Assembly: GCA_965249205.1 (NCBI GenBank)
Contig: CBDFLL010000005.1
Location: forward strand, 1,488,001-1,552,000
Source of the DNA: JAQBVV01 sp965249205
GTDB lineage: Bacteria; Acidobacteriota; Vicinamibacteria; Vicinamibacterales; UBA2999
Reading direction: 5' to 3'
DNA length: 64,000 nt
Shown here in pieces: positions 9,023 to 18,687 of this stretch; within the stretch, counting starts at the first letter, position 1; each line of letters starts with the position of its first letter. The notes under the pieces are model-generated. The model was given only the letters and a program-made list of their open reading frames with translations, was not told the DNA's origin and did no database searches. The translations under genes and the position numbers were made by a program.

Positions 9023-9496
9023 TCACGTGTTGTCGCGTCCGCTCTGCGAAGGGAACCACACGTTGTCAAGCGAGATAGTGTTCCAGGACCGCGCCGCCAG
9101 CAGAATGAAGAACGCGAGCGCGTAGGTGAGTTGCAGCCAAGCCAGGTCGAAGTTCTGGAGGAACATCGTGCCGAACGTCAAGCTGGTCATCATCAGACCA
9201 CCAAGGATGAGAGCCGGGCGGGTGAACAGGCCGATGACGAGCATGAGGCCCATGACAGTCTCCACGGGGGGAAGGACGTGGCCGAAAGCGCTGACGGCAA
9301 ATGCCGGAATCCAGGTCGGCTCAAACTGTGCTGTCAGGCCGGCAGCAAACTGATCCAGCCCGTTTACCGTGATCCGGACGACGCCGCGAAAGCAGAGATT
9401 AACGCCGAATGTCAGCCGGAGAATCGCGTAGGCGAGTGCCGTGTCTGAGCGCCAGTCTGGACTGCCTTGACTCGCCATCGTGAGCGGGTTGGTCAT
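9023..9496 (-). CDS. DoxX family membrane protein
   Basis: A 157-residue protein with four membrane segments and typical DoxX features: AILRLTFGVNLCFRGVVR, then a loop predicted to lie outside, LPPVETVMGLMLVIGLFTRPALILGGLMM, and a last segment LTYALAFFILLAARSWN. DoxX-like proteins act beside quinone oxidases or thiol-redox enzymes, but most are uncharacterised. The start at 9496 (MTNPLTM) avoids an Arg-rich non-membrane extension. It is the only gene of its short transcript. Confidence 0.85.
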   Translation of the reverse strand: MTNPLTMASQGSPDWRSDTALAYAILRLTFGVNLCFRGVVRITVNGLDQFAAGLTAQFEPTWIPAFAVSAFGHVLPPVETVMGLMLVIGLFTRPALILGGLMMTSLTFGTMFLQNFDLAWLQLTYALAFFILLAARSWNTISLDNVWFPSQSGRDNT

Positions 9497-9779
9497 TGAG
9501 ACTCCTTTACAGAAACGCCAAAAGCGCTTTTCATGACCGTGTGGCGTTCGGGCAACCGCCAGTGCAAGGGCTATCTGAAAAGCGCGTAGCGGTTCGCACG
9601 TCGGAAGGACCTGCGGATGCACCGGCGCCGAGCCTACTCCAGATCAGCGCCGGGAGTGTACTACCTGCTCGGGGAAGCCTTACTCGCTTCCGCCGCAGAC
9701 GGTCCGCCTCGGCCATTGACCCGCCGTGCCGGCAGAAATAGACTGCAGCCCACAACCTCGTGCCTACCAGAAAGGTCAC

Positions 9780-11108
9780 ATGATGACATCCAGTCTGAGG
9801 ACACTGACTTGGTTCGCTCTGCTGAGCGGCGCGGCGTTCGTGATTTCCTGCGGAGGCGGACCAGCCCAGGATGGAGCCAACCTCGCCGAGATCCGTATTG
9901 GGGGCGAGGGAGTGGTGCCCACCTACATCTACGATCCCGGGTGGCCAAAGACGCTGCCGAACAACTGGAAGATGGGCGGGACGACAGGCCTTGCCGTTGA
10001 CAGCAACGACGACGTATGGGTCTACAACCGTCCGAACGACATAACAGCGATCGAGCTCTATGCCGAGACTGGGCTAGCGGATTGCTGCACCCGGCCACCC
10101 TCTATGATCCACATCAGCAAGAACGGGGACGTCATCGGGTCATTTGACGCGCCGCAGGGACACGGCATGGATGTGGACGACGACGGCTTCGTGTACCTCG
10201 GGCAGGACACGGTCCGCAAGTACGACCCGGCGACCGGCCAGGTTGTCGGCGAGATTCCTCGCACGCCCGAAAGGGAAAACGGCGCTCGAGTCGGTCTTCC
10301 CCCGTGGCCACCTGAGCGAGAACCGGGCGTGGGCGGCCGAGGCCCGGTGGCGGGATTCCTGCCCGGCGGGCGCGGCGGCGGCCCACCAGACCCAGCCGCC
10401 GTCGCCGTTGCAGCCGAAGCTCGGGCGGCCTTTAGAGCCAAGTATCCACCGGGGACTCCGATGATCGTTGGTGGTCTCGAAGAAATCCGGATCGACGAAG
10501 AGGCCAACGAGATATACCTCGCCGACAACTACTTGAACGGTCGCATCCTGGTATTCGACAAGGACACGTTCGAGTTCAAGCGGGGCTGGGGTGCGTACGG
10601 CAAGCCGCTCTCGGATATCAGCACCGACGATACCGACCACGACTACACGCCGGGCGGGGCGATGCCCCCGGATTTCGCGGGGCACCTCACGTTGAACTTC
10701 TCCAACGACGGCCTGGTCTACGCCGCCGATCGAGCCGCTAACCGGATTCACGTCACCGACAAGCAGGGCAATTACCAGGACAAGGAGTTCATCATCGCGC
10801 CGACGACGAACGGCTCCACCGGTGGCGTCGGGTTCTCGCCCGACCCGGAGCAGCGGCACCTGTACATTTCAGACCTCAGGAACAATCACGTCTGGTTCCT
10901 GGAGCGCGAGACCGGTGAGATCGTCGGCCAGCTCGGCAGCATGGGCGAAGCCGGTGGGCAGTTCTTCGGGCTGCACATGCTCGCCGTTGATTCGGTGGGC
11001 AACATCTACACCGGCGAGGTGTTTGCCGGCGAGCGCGTGCAGCGGTTCGTGCCGGCGAGCAGTCCGAGGGGGCAGTTGCTCCAGCAGTTGGCCAGTCTGG
11101 AGCCATAA
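9780..11108 (+). CDS. NHL-repeat beta-propeller lipoprotein
   Basis: A 442-residue exported protein. The N-terminus is a lipoprotein signal with lipobox FVISC, so the mature protein should be anchored by Cys. NHL-type repeats follow: TTGLAVDSNDDVWVYNRP, GHGMDVDDDGFVYLGQ, IDEEANEIYLADNYLNGRI, FSNDGLVYAADRAANRIHV, DLRNNHVWFLE and LAVDSVGNIYTGEVFAGERV. A Gly/Pro/Arg-rich insert (about residues 180-215) breaks the propeller. AAAGG lies before the ATGATG start pair, so the true start is 9780 or 9783. Propellers of this type serve in binding or as secreted lyases; no function can be assigned. It converges with the cytochrome-propeller gene. Confidence 0.85.
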   Translation: MMTSSLRTLTWFALLSGAAFVISCGGGPAQDGANLAEIRIGGEGVVPTYIYDPGWPKTLPNNWKMGGTTGLAVDSNDDVWVYNRPNDITAIELYAETGLADCCTRPPSMIHISKNGDVIGSFDAPQGHGMDVDDDGFVYLGQDTVRKYDPATGQVVGEIPRTPERENGARVGLPPWPPEREPGVGGRGPVAGFLPGGRGGGPPDPAAVAVAAEARAAFRAKYPPGTPMIVGGLEEIRIDEEANEIYLADNYLNGRILVFDKDTFEFKRGWGAYGKPLSDISTDDTDHDYTPGGAMPPDFAGHLTLNFSNDGLVYAADRAANRIHVTDKQGNYQDKEFIIAPTTNGSTGGVGFSPDPEQRHLYISDLRNNHVWFLERETGEIVGQLGSMGEAGGQFFGLHMLAVDSVGNIYTGEVFAGERVQRFVPASSPRGQLLQQLASLEP

Positions 11109-11130
11109 GGGCTTGGGTCGGAATCTAATA

Positions 11131-12879
11131 CTAATAACTGAGCGCCGCGCCGGTCGCGGGGTTCACGCCGCCATGATGGCCGCCCTGGTCACCCACCACC
11201 CTGGGCTGGCCCTCTGCGTCGTAATGCACCCATACCAGACCGTGGGGATCACCGTTCCCCGGCATCTCAATGGTGTGGGTCTGTTCGCGTGACGCGGCGT
11301 CGTACACCAGGATTCGCCCCTCGCCGTTGCTGGTCGCCCACATCTCGGTGCCGCTCGGGGACAGGAGTACATGGTCCATCTCGTAGGCCGCGAACAGGGT
11401 TGCACGGGGCCGTCCGGTCTCGGCATCGAGCACCGAAATGGTGCGACCAAACTCTCCCATGTTCTCTCCCTTGGACCCGATCCAGATCTCCGACTCATCC
11501 GCCGTCAGACTCATACCGTACGGGCCAGGGCCGGCTCCGGCCGTCCAGACAATGGCGCCCGTCTCGATATTGATCTTTGTGACATTGGACGAGCCTGACA
11601 TCGACACGTAGAGGTGCTCCTTGCTGGCATCGATCACGGCCCAGTTGCCGCGATAACCAGGTAACGGATACTCCTTCACAACTTCCCAATTGGTCGGATC
11701 GATCTTCGCGACCCAAAAGGGCCTGAGGGCGACCATTGTGCCGCCATAAAGGCTACTCGCGCTGCGTACACCCGAGCCGCGGCCCGGCGCATAACCAGCC
11801 GGCTCCATCAGCGCATAAATGAATTCATCATCTGTCCACACCGTGTAGGCGAAGCCCCCGAGGTCGACATCGGTTGCCCCACCGACCACCGTGTCGGTTT
11901 CCGGATCGTAGAGCATCAGCGCGAGGCCGTCGGGGTCGCGGCCGAACATGTCGAGCAGCAAGTACCTGTCCTGAAACAACTGTCCGTGATGCAGGCGCGC
12001 GCCGATGGTGATCTGTTTGGTCGGCTGCAACGTCAGGGCATCGACCTTGATCATGGTTGTCGCGCCACCCGGGTCAGGTGTGCCGTCCGGGCGAGGCGCG
12101 CGCGGACCGATAATGTAGACATAGAGTCCGTCGGGCGACATGACCGTCGTGTGCACCCCGCCTCGAAGGTCAGCGGGCAGCATGCCACTTGCAATGACCT
12201 CTTTGGTGGCGGCGTCCCCCACGACAACCTGATTGGATTCCGGCGCCGTATAGCCCTCATACATCACGGCTGGCTTCGCGTTGACGCCGGTGTTCTCATA
12301 AAAGTAGGTCCGATTCGGCTGAGGCTCGAACTTCGGCTCGCCTGGGTCCCAGCTTGCGACAACCTTGGCGTCGTAGCCGGTCTTGAGACTCCCTGTTTTC
12401 GCGCGCCGCTCCCAACCGGTCAGCACCGAGCCGAAGGATTCGATCGCTTCGACGGCAAGATCACGCTCGGTCTTCACAAAGACCCGCGGATCCGCCCGGC
12501 GCGCTCTCGATTCCGTGAGCTCCGCCCGCCACTGCCCGGGCAAATCGCCGTCCAAGGGCAGTTCGGCCAGCGTGCGGAGGTACATCGACACTGCCACCAG
12601 ATCTTCATCGGAGGGATCGAGTTCGGCTGCGACAACGCCCATCACGGGGTTGCTCCGAATCTCATCGGCAATATTCACCGGGGTCGGCCCGAAACGCAGC
12701 GACGGCCCGAGGAGGCCCTCCGCCGTCTCGCCGTGGCACACCCAGCAACCGACGTCGGCGCTGTACACCTCCTGGCCGCGCTCGACAAGCGCGTCGACCG
12801 AATCCTGAGCGTCGACGCCGACGCTGAAAAGGGCCACCGCAACGAGGCCTAGACTCAATGAACTCAACGAGATTCTCAT
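11131..12879 (-). CDS. Exported cytochrome c fused to a YVTN-type beta-propeller
   Basis: A 582-residue protein with a signal peptide (cleavage near VDA/QDS). A class I cytochrome c domain (about residues 28-110) has the haem motif CWVCH and a later Met-rich stretch (MYLRTL) that could supply the axial ligand. The rest is a propeller with YVYIIGP, YLLLDMFGRDPDG, HLYVSMSGSSNVTKINIETG and DESEIWIGSKG, which resembles the propellers of nitrous oxide reductase and cytochrome cd1. The lack of extra Cys/His ligands argues against copper centres. A periplasmic redox role is likely, with substrate unknown. The divergent 13048 gene shares its upstream region. Confidence 0.82.
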   Translation of the reverse strand: MRISLSSLSLGLVAVALFSVGVDAQDSVDALVERGQEVYSADVGCWVCHGETAEGLLGPSLRFGPTPVNIADEIRSNPVMGVVAAELDPSDEDLVAVSMYLRTLAELPLDGDLPGQWRAELTESRARRADPRVFVKTERDLAVEAIESFGSVLTGWERRAKTGSLKTGYDAKVVASWDPGEPKFEPQPNRTYFYENTGVNAKPAVMYEGYTAPESNQVVVGDAATKEVIASGMLPADLRGGVHTTVMSPDGLYVYIIGPRAPRPDGTPDPGGATTMIKVDALTLQPTKQITIGARLHHGQLFQDRYLLLDMFGRDPDGLALMLYDPETDTVVGGATDVDLGGFAYTVWTDDEFIYALMEPAGYAPGRGSGVRSASSLYGGTMVALRPFWVAKIDPTNWEVVKEYPLPGYRGNWAVIDASKEHLYVSMSGSSNVTKINIETGAIVWTAGAGPGPYGMSLTADESEIWIGSKGENMGEFGRTISVLDAETGRPRATLFAAYEMDHVLLSPSGTEMWATSNGEGRILVYDAASREQTHTIEMPGNGDPHGLVWVHYDAEGQPRVVGDQGGHHGGVNPATGAALSY

Positions 12880-13047
12880 GGCCTGATTCCCTCTGAGGAG
12901 CTGTTCAGTGCTGGATGGTAACTCAGCGCTCGAAAAACAGCGAGAGTTGCATCGTAGGCCGCACCAGACGGAGACTTCGTAAGTCCTGGCAGCCCCCCCT
13001 TTTTCTGGCAGTATGAGCCGACGCTCTCAACCCACCGGAGGATAGAT

Positions 13048-13743
13048 ATGCGCCTTCTCAGCCTTCTCGTAGCGCTCGGTCTGTGCGTGCCCGGCCTCGC
13101 CCTGGCGCAGGAGTGGGACACGTACGTCAACAGAGTCGACCGGTTCTCCATCACGTTCCCAGGCGAGCCTGTTGTCGAGGAGATCACGTGGCCGTCCGAG
13201 TATGGTGCCGTCCTCTCGGGGCGCGTCTACTCCGTCCAGCTGGGCGCAAGCCGCTTCTCGGTCACTGCCATTGATTACACAGACTCCGAAGCCCGACACG
13301 CAGAGGTGACCAAGAACGTGTCGTTCGCCGGGGCGATGTACTGGCGCATCGACATCATGGCGTCTATACAGTACGCGGCGACGAAGTTCCGGCAACGCGA
13401 GGGCTCGACGGTCACGTATGACGCGTGGCACTACATCGACCTCGTGGAGGGGCATCAGCTCCAGCTCACCAACGCCGATCAATCGCGGACGTTCGTCGCC
13501 ATCTACCTCCACGAAAACCGCCTGTATATCGTGGAGGGCACCGTGCCGCGCAATGCCGCGCCGCCCGGGCTCTTCCAGCAAAACCTCAGTTTTCTCGACG
13601 AGGCCGGGGAGCGGGTCCGTCACGACGAGATCTACTCGAACGTGCTTCCGCCCGTCACACAACAGCAGGGCGGTCCTGGCGCTGCCGGCAACTTCGGCGG
13701 AGGTGGGCGGGGTGGCGGTGGCCGGGGCGGTGGCGGTCGTTGA
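13048..13743 (+). CDS. Secreted protein with Gly/Arg-rich tail
   Basis: A 231-residue protein. A signal peptide (RLLSLLVALGLCVPGLALAQ) is followed by a small globular part beginning NRVDRFSITFPGEPVVEEI, which recalls DUF1795/PsbP-like domains (weak). The last 30 residues are almost only Gly, Arg and Gln (NFGGGGRGGGGRGGGGR), a low-complexity tail that could bind polyanions or the cell surface. GGAGG lies upstream of the ATG at 13048. It is transcribed away from the cytochrome-propeller gene and toward the tandem esterase. Function unknown. Confidence 0.7.
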   Translation: MRLLSLLVALGLCVPGLALAQEWDTYVNRVDRFSITFPGEPVVEEITWPSEYGAVLSGRVYSVQLGASRFSVTAIDYTDSEARHAEVTKNVSFAGAMYWRIDIMASIQYAATKFRQREGSTVTYDAWHYIDLVEGHQLQLTNADQSRTFVAIYLHENRLYIVEGTVPRNAAPPGLFQQNLSFLDEAGERVRHDEIYSNVLPPVTQQQGGPGAAGNFGGGGRGGGGRGGGGR

Positions 13744-13842
13744 GGATACGCACCTAGCTGGAGCCGATGCCGACCGGGGCGAGTCAACCGTCCTGGTGCC
13801 AGCGCCGGACTCGCCGCCTATCGGGGTGATTCCGGTCGGGCC

Positions 13843-16107
13843 TTACTGAAGGTTGTCCTGCACCCAGCCGTGAATAAACCCGATGATGTCGTCGCTATTG
13901 GTCTCGAGCATCATCATGTGGCCGTTCCCGGCCATGCCAACGTCTTCCAGCCGGATGAAGTCGGCCCTCGCGCCGGCCTGGTTCAGCCATTTCGGAATGC
14001 ACCCGTCGTAAACGCGGTGATAGGTCCCACTGCCAGATATCGCGAGTACCCGCACGTCCTGAAAGTTGACGAGCTTCCGCGCAGGCTCGACCTGCATCCA
14101 GCAGCGGACCTCGTCCGGTCGGTCTGACGTCTCTTCCAGGGCAACATTCAGTCCCGACGGCCTCGTGATCGGCGGATCGAACCGGAAGGGGTTCGTCGTC
14201 AGACCCCACGAATTCGGGTTCCGGTCACGCGGTTCGACCGTCGCCGTATTCGCGCCACCGATCTGGGGGCCGCCAGGCTCGACCGTGACGATGCCGTGCA
14301 CGAGGTCTGGGCGCTGTTCCCGCACGTCCCAGCCAATGCCACCGCCCTGCGAGTGGGTCAGCAGGATCGCCGGCGTGCCGATCGTGTCGAGCAACTCGAC
14401 AGTTGCCTCGCGTGCCAGCGCCGTGCTGGCGCCGGCGAAGTGCACCTGCGACTTGTTGAACGTATCGAAGACCGGATCGCCAACCTTGCCCGCTCCGGGC
14501 CACTGTGTATGCTGCTCCTTCAGCGGGAAGTTGCCTTTCTCCGCCACGTTGGTCCAGATCGCCTCGAGCTGTTCGGCTGTGCGGGTGTTGATATTGCCGT
14601 CGTAGCCGGGTACGTACGCGGAGCGTCCACGCGCCGGGTAGTCCACCATGTAGACGACGTAACCCTGCTCGATCAGGTAGTAGGCCCAGCCGGGACGGCC
14701 GTCCGGCGTCTGCTGCCAGTCCACGCCCGTTTGGCCATTGCCGTGGAAGAGCACGATGGGATACCGCTGGCGGATCTCCTTCGGCACCCAGACATCCACG
14801 TACATTGCACCGCGCATGATCTTCTCGCCGGCCCGATTCCCCTGAAAGGCCGCAGTCGCCTCAACGTACTCGCCCCCCGCGTAGTAGAAGGCCTTGCTGG
14901 CGAGGTGCTCGGTCGAGAATGTCGGGATCTCCGCCGGGGGCATCGCGATGGATGGGTCGGGAGCCCCGTCGAGCGTGTTCTTGCGCAGCCAGTTTTCCAC
15001 GAAGGCGATGATTTGGTCGCTATTCAGCTCAAACATCATCTGGTGGCCGTTGCCGTTCATCCCGACATCTTCCAGGCGCACGAAGTCCACGTTGCCCCCC
15101 GCCTGGTTTATCCACTTTGGCGGACAGGCGTCCCCTGCTCGATGGTAGCCGCCGTTGCCCGAGAGATTCAGGACCGGGATGTTCTGGAAATGCACGAGTC
15201 TACGCACCGGCTCCTCTTGCAGCACGCAGGGATTTTCTCCAGGCCGCTCGCCCTCGGCCTCGGTATCGGTGTTCAGCTCGGAGACGTCGCTGATCGGCGG
15301 ATCGTAGGTCAGCATCTGCCGCTGTATGCCGCCGCCAGGTTCGGCGGTGACGATCCCCCGTACGAGATTCGGTCGGTCCTCAGCGACCTGCAGGCTCAGG
15401 TTGCCGCCCTGCGAGTGCGAGAACAAGATCACGGGGGAACCGATGGTGTCGAGTAGATCGACTGTGGCAATGCGCGCCAGCCCGGTGGCGGCCTGCGCGA
15501 ACTCAACCTGGCTCTTGACGAACGTGTCGAAGGTCGGGTCGCCCATTCGGCCCGTCCCAGGCCACTGCGTGTGATTGTCCTTGAGGTAGTAATCGCTCCG
15601 CTCGGACACGTTGGTCCAGATCTGTTCGAGCTGATCGGCCGTGCGGATGCCGATGTTGCCGTCGTGTCCGGGCACATACGCCGATCGGCCGCGCGTCGGA
15701 TAGTCCATCATGTAGACGACGTAGCCCTGTGCGACCAGATAGTAGGCCCAGCCTGGGCGTCCGTCCGGCGTCTGCATCCAATCCGTACCGGTCTGGCCGT
15801 TGCCGTGGAACATCACCATCGGGTACGGCTGGCGAATCTCGTCCGGCACCAACACCTCGACATACATCGCCCCGCGCATGATCTTCTCGCCGGCTCGCTG
15901 ACCGAATGATTCCGGCGCATCGACGTACTCGCCACCGGCGTAGTAGAACGCCTGCCGGGAGATGTTCACTGTCGAAAACGTGGGAATCGCTTTCGGCGGC
16001 GTGGCCGTGAGCGCAGTCTCCGACGAACTCTGCGCGTCCATGTCGTGGCCGGCGCCCATGACAATGGCCAGCAGCGCTGGCACGACGATCAGGCTCTTTC
16101 GCTTCAT
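13843..16107 (-). CDS. Exported tandem alpha/beta hydrolase (two esterase domains)
   Basis: A 754-residue secreted protein made of two homologous halves of about 360 residues. Each half contains the start IPTFS, then AFYYAGGEYV, AGEKIMRGAMYV, MVMFHGNGQTGTDW or a close variant, DGRPGWAYYL, the nucleophile motif SHSQGG (first) or THSQGG (second), EPGG, and a C-terminal EDVGMxGNGH with the His. Spacing from Ser to the Glu of EPGG is 24 in the first half, as I recall for the esterase 713 family; both halves keep Ser, Glu and His. Both may therefore be active. GAGGAG before the ATG at 16107 fixes the start. It is the last gene of the SCO1-CcdA-propeller run. Confidence 0.85.
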   Translation of the reverse strand: MKRKSLIVVPALLAIVMGAGHDMDAQSSSETALTATPPKAIPTFSTVNISRQAFYYAGGEYVDAPESFGQRAGEKIMRGAMYVEVLVPDEIRQPYPMVMFHGNGQTGTDWMQTPDGRPGWAYYLVAQGYVVYMMDYPTRGRSAYVPGHDGNIGIRTADQLEQIWTNVSERSDYYLKDNHTQWPGTGRMGDPTFDTFVKSQVEFAQAATGLARIATVDLLDTIGSPVILFSHSQGGNLSLQVAEDRPNLVRGIVTAEPGGGIQRQMLTYDPPISDVSELNTDTEAEGERPGENPCVLQEEPVRRLVHFQNIPVLNLSGNGGYHRAGDACPPKWINQAGGNVDFVRLEDVGMNGNGHQMMFELNSDQIIAFVENWLRKNTLDGAPDPSIAMPPAEIPTFSTEHLASKAFYYAGGEYVEATAAFQGNRAGEKIMRGAMYVDVWVPKEIRQRYPIVLFHGNGQTGVDWQQTPDGRPGWAYYLIEQGYVVYMVDYPARGRSAYVPGYDGNINTRTAEQLEAIWTNVAEKGNFPLKEQHTQWPGAGKVGDPVFDTFNKSQVHFAGASTALAREATVELLDTIGTPAILLTHSQGGGIGWDVREQRPDLVHGIVTVEPGGPQIGGANTATVEPRDRNPNSWGLTTNPFRFDPPITRPSGLNVALEETSDRPDEVRCWMQVEPARKLVNFQDVRVLAISGSGTYHRVYDGCIPKWLNQAGARADFIRLEDVGMAGNGHMMMLETNSDDIIGFIHGWVQDNLQ

Positions 16108-16138
16108 CCCAGTCTCCTCGGTTGTGGCCACTCACCCA

Positions 16139-17257
16139 TCAGTGACAGACGTTGTTGGACAAGCCAACGCTGAATGCACCGATGCCGGTGTTGGTTGCTC
16201 GCACGTACGTGATCTCGCGGTCCTCCAGGTCGAACATCGCGACCTCGGGGCTGTCGCGGAACGCGACGTACGCCGTGCGGCCATCGCCCGACCCCTGCGC
16301 GTCGAGCGGCGTATGCGTGAACTCGCCCGATTCGACGACGGCTCGTCTGACATTGTCGTAGATGAAATACCGGCGGTTCTCGGTACTCGCGAGCAGGGTC
16401 AGTCGATCGAAGCGCCCGACAGTCACCAGATCGATGCCTTTACCGATGACCGTATCGGCGTACTGTTCGAATTGGTTTTGCTCGATCGAGACGAAGCGCC
16501 CAGACTCCTTGTCCATCATGTACAGGAACAGTCCCTCCGGCGTCGTGTAGGGCCGGGCAGGCGCCGCGCCGATGTCGAACGTGCGATAGACGACCTTCGA
16601 GAACGCGTTGAGGGAATAGACCTCCCCCGTCGTTTCATTGGCAACGTAGACATACCGCCCGTCAAGGCTACGGCTCGGCGCTGATAACACCTGGCCCGGC
16701 ACGTCAGTCACCGGCATCTCAACGGTCTTCCGGAGATTGGTGTCGATGAGGCCGATGGCGCCCGTCTCGCTGTTGCTGTAGTAGATGTCGATTTCATTGG
16801 GATCGAACAGTACATCCCGCGTGGGTGGCGCATCGGCAAGCGCGAACATCACGTTGCCACCGTAGGCGGAGAACAGCACGAAGCCGCCGTCCTGACTGTC
16901 ACTGAAGCCGATTTTCGTGCCGGTGGTATCGAGAACCATGTGCCTGGGAGTCATCGGCAACGTGACCTCCATGGCGAGTTTCTGCTCCTCGAGATCGTAG
17001 AGGCTCACCACCTGGCGCTCGATGTTCGTATAGATAAGCACGGGCGCAAACGGGGTGACGACGAGGTCATCGACAGGATGTTTGGTCTCGATTCTGAACA
17101 CCGCCATACCAGAATCCACATCGATGACATCGATGACGTTGTCTCTAGCATCGGCAACGAATATGAGCTTGAGCGGATTGGAGACGTCGACTGCTGCAGC
17201 CGGCGCCGGCAATAGCACCGCGGCAAGGAGGGCGCAAAGCAGGCTCTGGATACGCAT
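16139..17257 (-). CDS. Exported YncE-like beta-propeller
   Basis: A 372-residue protein with a signal peptide ending near APAAA and YVTN/YncE-like blades: LIFVADARDNVIDVIDVDSG, LIYTNIERQVVSLYD, IDIYYSNSETGAIGLIDT and GRYVYVANETTGEVYSLN. The chain ends in NNVCH, a C-terminal Cys-His pair that could bind a metal or haem, although a full CxxCH is absent. It lies between the CcdA-like gene and the tandem esterase, 20 bases from the former, and probably works in the same periplasmic redox or metal process as SCO1/CcdA. Confidence 0.8.
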   Translation of the reverse strand: MRIQSLLCALLAAVLLPAPAAAVDVSNPLKLIFVADARDNVIDVIDVDSGMAVFRIETKHPVDDLVVTPFAPVLIYTNIERQVVSLYDLEEQKLAMEVTLPMTPRHMVLDTTGTKIGFSDSQDGGFVLFSAYGGNVMFALADAPPTRDVLFDPNEIDIYYSNSETGAIGLIDTNLRKTVEMPVTDVPGQVLSAPSRSLDGRYVYVANETTGEVYSLNAFSKVVYRTFDIGAAPARPYTTPEGLFLYMMDKESGRFVSIEQNQFEQYADTVIGKGIDLVTVGRFDRLTLLASTENRRYFIYDNVRRAVVESGEFTHTPLDAQGSGDGRTAYVAFRDSPEVAMFDLEDREITYVRATNTGIGAFSVGLSNNVCH

Positions 17258-17277
17258 ACGTGTCCTTTGACGGGCTA

Positions 17278-18636
17278 CTACAACCCGAGGTACGGATACA
17301 TCAAGTCACTGACCGTGTGGAAGTTGTCAGTGATCAAAATGACGCCGAACGCGATGATGATCGCCATGCTGGCGTAGCTCAGGGAGCGCGCGTGTCCCGC
17401 CAGCGCGACCAGGATGCTGTTGACTCTCGAAATATAGAACGCCGCGAGCAAGAAGGGGATGGCAACACCGATGGCAAACGTCAGCATGATGCCCGCGCCG
17501 ATCGCCGCGCTACCGATGGCTCCCACATAGACGACCAGGGTCGCAACGATGGCCCCGCCGAAGCACGCGGTGCAGCCCAGGGCATAGCCCATCGATGCGA
17601 TCGCCGTTCCAGCGATGTCCTTGAGCGACAACGCATGCATCGCTCTGCGGTCGGGAATCCGACAGGCCATTTCGCCGGTGCTGCGCATGCCCACCCAGAG
17701 ACCGAGCGCGATCACGACCGCGCCGGAGATGATCGCAGCCGCACGACTGTACTCCGCGAAAAACAGCTGCGACTGATGCCCTATCGCACCGATCACCGCC
17801 CCGGCCAACCCGTACAACAGCGTGAAGCCAATGACGAACGCAACGGAGACGTGCCCAACCTTCCGCCGAATGAGAGGAGTCATTTGGGCGATGTCGGCAC
17901 CCGTCTTGCCGGGAACGGTCGCGAACCCGGCGATAATCCCGCCGAACATGATGACGAGTTGCAGCAGACACGGCGTCAACACCGACGACAGCAAGCCCGC
18001 GCCGAGCGCGAGCACAGCCACCGGCGTGACATCGGCTCGTGACTTGAGCTCTTCGGGCAACCCGTAGGGTGTATCCCAGCTACCGACGAAGGTCATGTCC
18101 CGCGAGCTCCCCAGGTATGGGTTGGCGACATAGAGGCGCATGCGGCCGGCCGCGTCGAAGTCGATCACGTTCCCGTCGGCATCTCGTTTCGGAAAGCTGT
18201 AGACGGTGAGCCTGTGGTGGTCCACATCCGATGGGCCCTCGGTCCGAGACGGTTGGAATTCGCGATCGCCAACGTGCAGCGTTGCCCGAGGCGGCTCCGA
18301 AGGCAGGTTGCCGCGATGAATCGTCTCGCTGACGAAGAAGACGACGTTCCGATCCGGACGAAGATTCCCGACGATGGCGGCGCGATCGACATACTGAAAA
18401 TATTCGTCGCTTGCCAGCGTTGCGGTGATCTCGAGGGCCGGCGTGCTGATCAGCTCCCTGGTCAGATAGCGAGACACGCTGCCAGCCTTGATCATCCGGC
18501 TGTTGTCGCCGACGTCGCGCAACAACTGATGGCCCTGGACGAGATAGGGAAACACCAGCCACGACGAAGCGATGGCCAACCCGACTAGCGCCAGCAACCC
18601 GAGCTTGATCGGATTCGATCGTGGGGCGGAACTCAT
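17278..18636 (-). CDS. CcdA/DsbD-like membrane protein with extracytoplasmic domain
   Basis: A 452-residue protein. One N-terminal membrane anchor (about residues 11-33) is followed by a globular domain of about 170 residues that I do not recognise. Six or so membrane segments (about 205-440) then form a CcdA/DsbD core, with LTPCLLQ in the first and GCTACFGG in the fourth. These two Cys-containing helices are where CcdA/DsbD carry the disulphide-exchange pair. It likely passes reducing power across the membrane to a periplasmic partner, here perhaps SCO1 encoded just upstream. The start at 18636 has no better competitor. Confidence 0.82.
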   Translation of the reverse strand: MSSAPRSNPIKLGLLALVGLAIASSWLVFPYLVQGHQLLRDVGDNSRMIKAGSVSRYLTRELISTPALEITATLASDEYFQYVDRAAIVGNLRPDRNVVFFVSETIHRGNLPSEPPRATLHVGDREFQPSRTEGPSDVDHHRLTVYSFPKRDADGNVIDFDAAGRMRLYVANPYLGSSRDMTFVGSWDTPYGLPEELKSRADVTPVAVLALGAGLLSSVLTPCLLQLVIMFGGIIAGFATVPGKTGADIAQMTPLIRRKVGHVSVAFVIGFTLLYGLAGAVIGAIGHQSQLFFAEYSRAAAIISGAVVIALGLWVGMRSTGEMACRIPDRRAMHALSLKDIAGTAIASMGYALGCTACFGGAIVATLVVYVGAIGSAAIGAGIMLTFAIGVAIPFLLAAFYISRVNSILVALAGHARSLSYASMAIIIAFGVILITDNFHTVSDLMYPYLGL

Positions 18637-18687
18637 CCAGATTCTCGGACGGCGATGCCAGCGCTCATGAAATGGTCGCTCACGGCC

